NCBI GenBank assembly: GCA_947588745.1
Contig: CANPYW010000009.1
Location: 1-64,000 of the forward strand
Length of the DNA stretch: 64,000 bases
Direction of reading: 5' to 3'
Source of the DNA: Candidatus Gastranaerophilales bacterium
GTDB lineage: Bacteria > Cyanobacteriota > Vampirovibrionia > Gastranaerophilales > Gastranaerophilaceae
In this document: positions 9,105 to 16,584 of the stretch, in pieces
Layout: every line of letters begins with the position of its first letter
Position numbering within the stretch: position 1 is the first letter of the stretch
Position numbers and translations under genes: made by a program
The notes under the pieces: generated by a model
Told to the model about the DNA's origin: nothing
Database searches by the model: none
The model's input: the letters and a program-made list of their open reading frames with translations, nothing else

Positions 9105-10625
9105 TTATATTAATAAAGAATTTCCGTCCATTTCTTTTGGTTTGGGGATGTTGAGCAAATCAAGAACGGTAGGTGCAATGTCACACAAAGCACCTGTTTC
9201 TTTAAGCCTGATATCTCCCGCATTCATAATAAAGAGCGGAACTTGATTTGTGGTATGTGCAGTATATGGAGCGTGTGTAACGGCGTCTTCCATACATTCA
9301 GCGTTTCCGTGGTCTGCTGTTAAAATAACCGCTACATCATTTTCTTTTGCTTTCGCAACAATTTTTCCGACACAAGTATCAACCGTTTCGCAAGCTTTAA
9401 CTGCGGCTTCCAAAACACCGGTATGACCGACCATATCAGGGTTTGCGAAGTTTACCAGAATAAAGCCGTAATCTTTATTATCCAATGCTTTTAAAACTTC
9501 TTCACAAACGGCATTTGCACTCATTTCGGGCTGTAAATCGTAAGTTGCGACTTTAGGCGAATTAATTAAAACTCTGGTTTCAAGTTTATTCGGTTCATCG
9601 ATACCGCCGTTAAAAAAGAATGTAATGTGTGCATACTTTTCGGTTTCAGCCGTTCTGAACTGTTTAATACCGTTTTTATCAAGCACTTCACCGAGCAGAT
9701 TAACAAGCGGTTGAGGCTCAAATGCTACAGGAAACGGAAATGAAGCATCATATTGCTTAAACGTAACATAATAAATATTTTTACGAACCGCTTTTCTTTT
9801 AAATCCGTCAAAATCGGCAAAATTAATCGCTTTAGATATTTCTCTCGCTCTGTCGGGTCTAAAATTAAAGAATATTATAGCATCATTATCCCGTATTCTT
9901 GAATTAGGAACATTAATAACCGTCGGTTCGACAAATTCATCGGTAACGCCGTTTTCATAAGAAGCTTTAATGGCTTCAACAGCTGAATTTGCTTTATTAC
10001 CTTCACCAAGAAGAAGCATATTATATGCTTTTTCAACTCTATCCCAGCGATTATCCCTGTCCATAGCATAATATCTTCCGGTTACGGAAGCAATAGGGGG
10101 TAATGAAGCTTCTTTAAGTTTTTCTTCAATCGGAGTAACAAATTCCAATGCACTTTTAGGCGGAGTATCACGTCCGTCCAAAAATGCGTGAAGATAAACT
10201 TTTTTTAATCCCTGTCTTTTTGCGAATTCAATTAAAGCGTAAATATGTTCCAAAGAGCTGTGAACACCGCCCGGTGAAACCAAACCGAACATGTGGAGAG
10301 ATGAATTGTTACTTTTAACGTGCTTAACGGCATTTAAAAATTTTTCGTTGGTGAAAAAATCACCGTCTTTAATGGATTTGTTAATTCTTGTTAAATCCTG
10401 ATAAACAATTCTGCCGGCACCGATATTTAAGTGTCCCACTTCGGAATTTCCCATTTGACCTTTCGGCAGACCGACGTGTTCACCGTCCGCATAAATTCTG
10501 ATATTTTTTTCCTGCTTATAAAATTTGTCCAAATTAGGGGTATTGGCAATTTTTGTAGCATCTTTAATACTGCAATCGCTAATTCCCCAACCGTCCATAA
10601 TACAAAGTAATACTCTTTTTGACAT
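9105..10625 (-). CDS. gpmI: 2,3-bisphosphoglycerate-independent phosphoglycerate mutase
   Basis: This cytoplasmic glycolytic enzyme interconverts 3- and 2-phosphoglycerate with two Mn ions and a phosphoserine intermediate. It has 506 residues, the usual length. The N-terminal metal motif MDGWG has D11, and the catalytic serine is S61 in GNSEVGHLNIGAGR. DGRDTPP, the ADHGNAE metal site and THAPYTAHT in the C-terminal phosphatase-like half are all visible. A GGGG-containing site precedes the ATG. It is divergent from proS, with about 170 bp between starts holding both promoters. With pgk at 44.2-45.4 kb it supports lower glycolysis. Confidence 0.97.
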   Translation of the reverse strand: MSKRVLLCIMDGWGISDCSIKDATKIANTPNLDKFYKQEKNIRIYADGEHVGLPKGQMGNSEVGHLNIGAGRIVYQDLTRINKSIKDGDFFTNEKFLNAVKHVKSNNSSLHMFGLVSPGGVHSSLEHIYALIEFAKRQGLKKVYLHAFLDGRDTPPKSALEFVTPIEEKLKEASLPPIASVTGRYYAMDRDNRWDRVEKAYNMLLLGEGNKANSAVEAIKASYENGVTDEFVEPTVINVPNSRIRDNDAIIFFNFRPDRAREISKAINFADFDGFKRKAVRKNIYYVTFKQYDASFPFPVAFEPQPLVNLLGEVLDKNGIKQFRTAETEKYAHITFFFNGGIDEPNKLETRVLINSPKVATYDLQPEMSANAVCEEVLKALDNKDYGFILVNFANPDMVGHTGVLEAAVKACETVDTCVGKIVAKAKENDVAVILTADHGNAECMEDAVTHAPYTAHTTNQVPLFIMNAGDIRLKETGALCDIAPTVLDLLNIPKPKEMDGNSLLI

Positions 10626-10796
10626 GGTAATCCCCTTTTATCTGTTATATATTAATTATCCATTGTAAAAAAAAAACTTAAAGCATAATATTAAATTGTG
10701 ATAGAATTATTTTAAACAGCTTAAAGTTGATATGAAATAACTTAGGGGTTGTGTATCAATTGAATATAAAAATTAGTGATTGAGGTTATAAATTGT

Positions 10797-12524
10797 ATGA
10801 GAATGTCAAAATTATTTGTGCAAACTCTTAGAGAGTTTCCCTCCGATGCGGAGGTTATCAGCCATAAACTGCTTGTTCGTGCAGGTTATATAAGAAAGCT
10901 TGCCAACGGAATTTATAATTACTTGCCTCTTATGTGGCGTGTATTAAAGAAAGTGGAAAATATAGTACGTGAAGAAATGGATGCGGCAGGGGCTCAGGAA
11001 CTTTTGATGCCGTTTGTTCAGCCGGCAGAATTATGGCAGGAATCGGGCAGATGGGATGTATACGGCAAAGAACTGATGAGATTAAAAGACAGACATACAA
11101 GAGAAATGTGTTTGGGGCCTACTCACGAAGAAGTAATTACATCGATTGGCAGAGAGGGAATACACTCATATAAACAGCTCCCCGTTAATTTGTATCAAAT
11201 TCAATCAAAATTTAGAGATGAAATAAGACCGAGATTTGGGCTTTTAAGAGGACGTGAATTTATTATGAAAGACGCCTACAGCTTTGATGCGGATGAAGCG
11301 GGTCTTGATAAATCTTATGAAATAATGGCAGAAGCTTACAGAAAAATTTTTGAAAGATGCGGACTTGAAACAAAAATGGTTCAATCGGATTCGGGAGCTA
11401 TAGGTGGAAGTGTTTCACACGAATTTATGGTGCTTGTAAATGAAGATGCGGAAAGTAATGCAGGTGAAAATGATGTATTTTATTGCCCCGAATGCGGATA
11501 TAGTGCTAATTCAAACCACGCAGTTTCGGTTTTAAAAGAAGTACAGACTGACGGTAAGTTCGAAAAAGCACAAATTATCGATACTCCGAATACCAAAACT
11601 ATAGAAGAACTTGCAAAATTCTTAAACATAAACGCTTCGGTTATATGCAAAACATTAATTTATGTTGTGGACGGCAAGTATGTTGCGGCTATGATAAGAG
11701 GCGACAGAACAATTGAAGAAACAAAATTAATGAATGTATTTGCAGGCAATGATATTAGAATTGCAAGAAATGATGAAATCGAAGAAATAATGAAAGATAG
11801 CGGATTAAACGCTATTGCGGGTTTTATAGGCCCTAAAGGACTTAAAAATATTCAAATTGTTGCGGATGAAACGGTTAAATCGTTAAAGAATTTTGTTATA
11901 GGCTGTAATCAAACGGATAAACATTTGGTCGGTGCAAATTGGGGAGTGGATGTTGAGCTTCCTCAAACAATTAAAGATATTTGTTTGGTTGAAAAAGATG
12001 ATAAATGCATCCACTGCGGTGCAAATTTAAAAGTTACGAAAGGTATAGAAGTCGGCAATATATTTAAGCTCGGAACAAAATATTCAAAAGCAATGAATGC
12101 AACGTTTACTGATAAAGACGGACAGGAAAAACCCTTTATTATGGGTTGCTACGGCATAGGTATTTCAAGAACGGCTGCGGCAGCAGTAGAAAGACATCAC
12201 GATGAACATGGCATAAAATGGCCGCTTGCAATTGCACCTTATACGGTAATAGTTGTACCCGTCAGCGACAGGGATGAAGTTCAAATGAAAATGGCTGAAG
12301 ATATTTATAAAAAATTGTGTGATAATAAAGTTGAAGCTTTAATTGATGACAGAGCCGAAAGAGCCGGTGTTAAACTGAAAGATGCCGATTTAATAGGTAT
12401 TCCGTACAGAATAACGATAGGAAAAGATATCAAAGATAATTTGGTAGAATTTAAAACACGTGCCGATGATGTAACCGAATTGATTACACCCGATGAAGCG
12501 GTTAAAAGAATTTTGGCACTGTAA
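10797..12524 (+). CDS. proS: Prolyl-tRNA synthetase (bacterial, with editing insertion)
   Basis: This class II synthetase charges tRNA-Pro. I start it at ATG 10797 (protein beginning MRMSKLF), because bacterial ProRS begins this way and a GAGG lies 11 bases upstream. An in-frame GTG at 10776 would add seven residues. The product is 575 residues, the size of the long bacterial form. Class II motif 2 (FRDEIRPRFGLLRGREFIMKD, quoted here as its core REFIMKD), the INS editing domain in the middle (NINASVICKTLIYVVDG) and the C-terminal anticodon-binding domain are recognisable. A strong terminator follows at 12543-12570. Confidence 0.97.
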   Translation: MRMSKLFVQTLREFPSDAEVISHKLLVRAGYIRKLANGIYNYLPLMWRVLKKVENIVREEMDAAGAQELLMPFVQPAELWQESGRWDVYGKELMRLKDRHTREMCLGPTHEEVITSIGREGIHSYKQLPVNLYQIQSKFRDEIRPRFGLLRGREFIMKDAYSFDADEAGLDKSYEIMAEAYRKIFERCGLETKMVQSDSGAIGGSVSHEFMVLVNEDAESNAGENDVFYCPECGYSANSNHAVSVLKEVQTDGKFEKAQIIDTPNTKTIEELAKFLNINASVICKTLIYVVDGKYVAAMIRGDRTIEETKLMNVFAGNDIRIARNDEIEEIMKDSGLNAIAGFIGPKGLKNIQIVADETVKSLKNFVIGCNQTDKHLVGANWGVDVELPQTIKDICLVEKDDKCIHCGANLKVTKGIEVGNIFKLGTKYSKAMNATFTDKDGQEKPFIMGCYGIGISRTAAAAVERHHDEHGIKWPLAIAPYTVIVVPVSDRDEVQMKMAEDIYKKLCDNKVEALIDDRAERAGVKLKDADLIGIPYRITIGKDIKDNLVEFKTRADDVTELITPDEAVKRILAL

Positions 12525-12542
12525 AATCAGTTATTTTAAATA

Positions 12543-12570
12543 AAAAGGACAGCTGTATGCTGTCCTTTTA
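12543..12570 (+). terminator. Intrinsic terminator after proS
   Basis: AAAAGGACAGC (12543-12553) pairs with GCTGTCCTTTT (12559-12569) around a 5-base loop. The right arm ends in a T run, 18 bases after the proS stop. Confidence 0.9.
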
Positions 12571-12650
12571 TAACTGTTTTAAGATTTGTATAAAACAGGT
12601 TTTATTTAATTAAATCGGCTAAAATATAATTGAGAGGGTAGTGTATAACA

Positions 12651-14711
12651 ATGTCAAAAGTGGTTTTGATATCAGATAATGAAGCGAGAATAAATAAAAT
12701 CAGGCAATTTACCTTTCCGGATTTTGTTGAACTTGTTATAATGTCAAATTCGGATGAAATAGAGAATTCTTTGCCCTCCGATGATACAGATATAGTCATT
12801 TATGACTACGAGAGTAAAAACATAAATATAATTTCTTTAATAACAAAATATAAACTGATATTTCAGACAAAAGACATTCGTTCGATAGTTATTCTTCCCG
12901 AAAAAAATACGGATTATAATATTTTAAAGTATGTAAACTCTTATATACTATCACCCGTAAATGAAAATTTATTTATTGCTCAAATTAATTCCAATCTGCA
13001 ATTGAGAGATACACTGAGAATTTTATCAAAAAACAATAATGATTTGGCAAAAAGTCTGTATCAATTAAACGTGCTATACACAACAAGCACACAGCTTGCG
13101 GGTTCACTCGATAAATTAAAATTAATCGAAATAATGGACGACGGAATGGACCAAAGTTTAGCACTGTCATTAAGTTATGCATTAATTTTGAATGATGTTA
13201 ACGATATTAAATTAATAATAAAATCACTGTTTCCCATTACATCAAAGCTGGAGAATGCAATAAAATTAAGGGCATTATTAAATTTCAAAAATTTATTTTC
13301 AATAAATCCGCAAATGGGAGATATAAAAGTAATAAAAAATTCCAAAGATAAATTCGGCGAATATGACTTGAATGTATTTAATTATGATAACCTTTTTGCC
13401 CCTATTAACATAAAAAATAAATTTTACGGAATTGTGGAAGTATTCAGAGAAAGCGATTTTACGCAGGATGATACAAAATGTTTTAATACGCTGGTAAAGC
13501 AGGTATCTTTGCCATTGGAAAGTGCCATTTTGTATGAAGAAATAAAAGATACAAATATAAAATTGGAAAAACTCGAAAGATTAAAATCGGAATTTATATC
13601 AATAGTTTCTCACGAATTGAAAACACCGTTAACCTCGGTTAACAGTGCATTGGATATCATATTAAACGGAACGGCGGGGGAAATCAATCAGGCGACAGAG
13701 AAGTTTTTAAAACTGGCAAAAAGGAATGTAACAAGACTTTCTGCCATTATATATGATTTACTCGATTTATCCAAAATTGAAGCAGGTAAAATGGAATTCA
13801 GATTTGAAAAAACCAATATTAATCTGCCTGTAGAACTTGTTAAAAATACGCTTGAAAGCTGGGCAAAAGAGCAAAAAGTCAGTATAGTGCTTAATTTAGA
13901 TAATACATTGGAAAATGTATATATAGATACACAAAGGATGGAGCAGGTAATAACCAATTTAATATCAAATGCCATAAAATTTACGGGTGAGAACGGAGTT
14001 ATAGAAGTAACCACATCAAAGATTTCGGGAGATAATATTAAAAATAATCCGTTTTTTGATTACGAATTGGGAAATTTAAAGAAAGAATATGTTCAAATTA
14101 AGGTAAAAGATAACGGAATAGGTATTGCCAAAGAGAATTGGACAAAGGTATTTGAGCAATTTAAGCAGATAGAAAACTCGTTAAGCAGAAAAGTAGGCGG
14201 GTCGGGGCTTGGATTACCCATAGCAAAAAGACTTATAGATGCACATAAGGGATTTATTTGGCTAAACAGTGAATTAAATAAAGGTTCTACATTCTTTATA
14301 GCAATTCCCATTTTAAACGAAGAAGAAATCTTTCAGATGTCACTTGAACAGGAAATCCAGAAAAATAAACAGGAGCATATAAATATAGGTCTTATTTTTT
14401 TGTGCGAAAATTTAGTTGAAGGAAAATCTTTAATAGATAAAATATTATCAGAAGATATAATTAGAAAAACGTCTGAATTCAAAGAATATTCGTGTATAAA
14501 AGAGGGGAAAAGGTATTATTACTCATATACGGTGGATATCGAGTCTTTTGTGTTTGATTTTGAGGTTAGAAAACTTGAAACATTTATAAAAGAAAATCAA
14601 AAGGAGTATGCCCAAAACGATTTGGAATATTCGGCGGTATTATACCCGCAGGATTTTACGGATAATACGGAAATATCGGATGTAATTAATAAATTTGAAA
14701 AAGTAAAATAA
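12651..14711 (+). CDS. Cytoplasmic sensor histidine kinase with N-terminal receiver-like domain
   Basis: This 686-residue kinase has no membrane segment, so it should sense an internal signal. Residues ~1-120 look like a receiver fold whose phospho-acceptor motif is not clearly conserved. Residues ~140-300 fit a GAF-like sensor. The HisKA box SHELKTPL carries the phospho-accepting H321. The HATPase domain shows the N box (NLISNAIKFTG), G1 (DNGIGI) and G2 (GGSGLGLPIAKRLI). About 120 C-terminal residues are unassigned. It is followed 18 bases later by a receiver-only protein, then by a GspE-like ATPase, so one operon and one signalling chain are likely. Confidence 0.88.
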   Translation: MSKVVLISDNEARINKIRQFTFPDFVELVIMSNSDEIENSLPSDDTDIVIYDYESKNINIISLITKYKLIFQTKDIRSIVILPEKNTDYNILKYVNSYILSPVNENLFIAQINSNLQLRDTLRILSKNNNDLAKSLYQLNVLYTTSTQLAGSLDKLKLIEIMDDGMDQSLALSLSYALILNDVNDIKLIIKSLFPITSKLENAIKLRALLNFKNLFSINPQMGDIKVIKNSKDKFGEYDLNVFNYDNLFAPINIKNKFYGIVEVFRESDFTQDDTKCFNTLVKQVSLPLESAILYEEIKDTNIKLEKLERLKSEFISIVSHELKTPLTSVNSALDIILNGTAGEINQATEKFLKLAKRNVTRLSAIIYDLLDLSKIEAGKMEFRFEKTNINLPVELVKNTLESWAKEQKVSIVLNLDNTLENVYIDTQRMEQVITNLISNAIKFTGENGVIEVTTSKISGDNIKNNPFFDYELGNLKKEYVQIKVKDNGIGIAKENWTKVFEQFKQIENSLSRKVGGSGLGLPIAKRLIDAHKGFIWLNSELNKGSTFFIAIPILNEEEIFQMSLEQEIQKNKQEHINIGLIFLCENLVEGKSLIDKILSEDIIRKTSEFKEYSCIKEGKRYYYSYTVDIESFVFDFEVRKLETFIKENQKEYAQNDLEYSAVLYPQDFTDNTEISDVINKFEKVK

Positions 14712-14729
14712 AATATTAAGAGGGAAATA

Positions 14730-15092
14730 ATGAAAAAAGTATTAATAGTTGATGATGAAGCTGATATAATAGAAATTCTTCAATTTGTGCTGGAGGCTCA
14801 GGGGTATGAGTGTATAACGGCTTTTGACGGAGAAGAAGGATTAAGATTGGCAAAAGAAGCAAAACCCGACTTAATATTACTGGATGTTATGATGCCCAAA
14901 ATAAACGGATATAAAATAAGCAGACTGCTAAAATATGACAGCAAATATAAAGATATACCCATATTAATGCTTACGGCACGTTCACAGGATGAAGATAAAA
15001 TTCTGGGCGAAGAAACGGGTGCGGATGAATATATTACAAAGCCATTTAAAGTTGATTATGTTGTTGAAAAAGTAAAAGAATATTTAGGGTAA
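14730..15092 (+). CDS. Single-domain response regulator (CheY-like receiver)
   Basis: This 120-residue stand-alone receiver has acidic pocket residues D8 and D9, phospho-acceptor D52 in LLDVMMPK, T82 and K104, so it should be active. There is no output domain, and it must act by protein contact or in a phosphorelay. An AGAGGG site lies 7 bases before the ATG. It lies between the histidine kinase and the GspE-like ATPase, 4 bases from the latter. That suggests the ATPase or a pilus component as partner (inference). Confidence 0.93.
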   Translation: MKKVLIVDDEADIIEILQFVLEAQGYECITAFDGEEGLRLAKEAKPDLILLDVMMPKINGYKISRLLKYDSKYKDIPILMLTARSQDEDKILGEETGADEYITKPFKVDYVVEKVKEYLG

Positions 15093-15096
15093 TAAC

Positions 15097-16479
15097 ATGG
15101 AAACCGTAACAAATAAAACCCTTGAAAAATTAAAATATGATTTGGTTCGTGACGGACTTGTAAGCTATGAAGATATCGAAAAAGCTCATGAACTTGCGAT
15201 ATCACAGAATGTAAACATCGGTCAGATATTAATAAAATCCAATTTAATAACGGAAGAAGTTTTACTTAAATTTTTGGAAAGTAAGCTTCATATTCCTTAT
15301 GTGGATTTAAAAGACTATACTTTGGATACAAGATGCTTATCATATATAAATTTTAACGATGCCCAAAAGTATAAAATCATACCGCTGTTTAAAATAGAAA
15401 ACGTTTTAACAGTTGCAATGGCTGACCCGCTTGATTTATTTGCCATTGATAAAATAGTTGAGAAAACAGGGTGCGAGATAGACCCGGTAATTTCTGCCGA
15501 AACACTAGTATTAAAAAAGATTGAGGAATATTATAATTCGGACAGCTCGGTAGGCGAGATAAATTTAGAGAATTCCGAAGTAAAATTCGATTGGAGAGAA
15601 GAATTACACAACGATGTATTATCGGACGAGCATACGCAAATATTAATCAGAGCCATATTAAAACAGGCAATAATTAATAATGTCCACGAAATGTTCTTTG
15701 AACATGTTCCAAACGGATTAAGCGTTAACTTCAGATACGGAACGGAAATAGTAAATACGGGGCAAATTCCCTCGGTACTTGTAGTTGCATTTATATCAAA
15801 ATTAAAAACATTATCCGCATTGGATGCAAATGTATGCGAATTGCCCCAGCTCGGAAAACTTGTATTTAAAGTTGATGATATACTGTTAACGGCAAGTATT
15901 TCGGCATTTCCGACAATAAACGGCGAAAGAATTTCATTAAAAATATATAAACCGCCAAAACGGTTAAGCGAAATAGGATTTACCGAAACTCAAATAAATA
16001 CAATATTAACCGAAACGGAACGCCCCGGAATAACACTCGTTTGCGGTTCTAACCTCTCCGGCAAAACGCATATAGTTTATTCCATATTACTTGAGCTTGC
16101 AAATTCCAAAAAGAATATAATGACCATTGAGTCGATAGCAAAATACAATTTAGCAAACGTAAATCAGTGTGAGCTAAACGAAAATATCGGATTTGATATA
16201 GATAAAGCCATGCGGTTTATCGAGTTTCAATCTCCCGATTTGATTTATTTTGAGGGAATAACAAGTAAAAATGCACTGGATTATTTCAGCTCGCTGGTGT
16301 TCAAAAACAAAGTATTGATAACGGAATTTTTAGCCGATAATATGGCCGATTTGAACAAAAAACTGTCATACAATGATTTTGAAATGTTCAGACCACTTAT
16401 AACAACAATAATATTTGTTCACGGTAAAAATAAAATAGAAGTTTTTGACAGACAAGATTTGAAGAAATTTATAAGATAA
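15097..16479 (+). CDS. Degenerate GspE/PilB-type secretion ATPase
   Basis: The 460 residues begin with a GspE N-terminal (MshEN-like) domain, residues ~1-150, the type that can bind c-di-GMP in other proteins. A PilB/GspE-like ATPase core follows. Walker A GSNLSGKT is intact at 317-324. The Walker B/Asp-box region, which in GspE reads roughly QDPD-x4-GE-IRD, is here QSPDLIYFEGITS. The His box typical of TLHTN is replaced by ITEF. Family members are usually ~560 residues and carry a four-cysteine zinc site, which is absent. It may bind ATP but hydrolyse poorly, so a regulatory ATPase is plausible. It is the third gene of the kinase-receiver operon. Confidence 0.8.
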   Translation: METVTNKTLEKLKYDLVRDGLVSYEDIEKAHELAISQNVNIGQILIKSNLITEEVLLKFLESKLHIPYVDLKDYTLDTRCLSYINFNDAQKYKIIPLFKIENVLTVAMADPLDLFAIDKIVEKTGCEIDPVISAETLVLKKIEEYYNSDSSVGEINLENSEVKFDWREELHNDVLSDEHTQILIRAILKQAIINNVHEMFFEHVPNGLSVNFRYGTEIVNTGQIPSVLVVAFISKLKTLSALDANVCELPQLGKLVFKVDDILLTASISAFPTINGERISLKIYKPPKRLSEIGFTETQINTILTETERPGITLVCGSNLSGKTHIVYSILLELANSKKNIMTIESIAKYNLANVNQCELNENIGFDIDKAMRFIEFQSPDLIYFEGITSKNALDYFSSLVFKNKVLITEFLADNMADLNKKLSYNDFEMFRPLITTIIFVHGKNKIEVFDRQDLKKFIR

Positions 16480-16584
16480 TGTAATCAGGGATTGGATTGT
16501 AACATTATCGTAACATGGTTTTAAATAACTGTATAAAAAAATTTTGGTGTGTTTTAGAGCAAAAAGAATGTAAAAGGTAACAAA

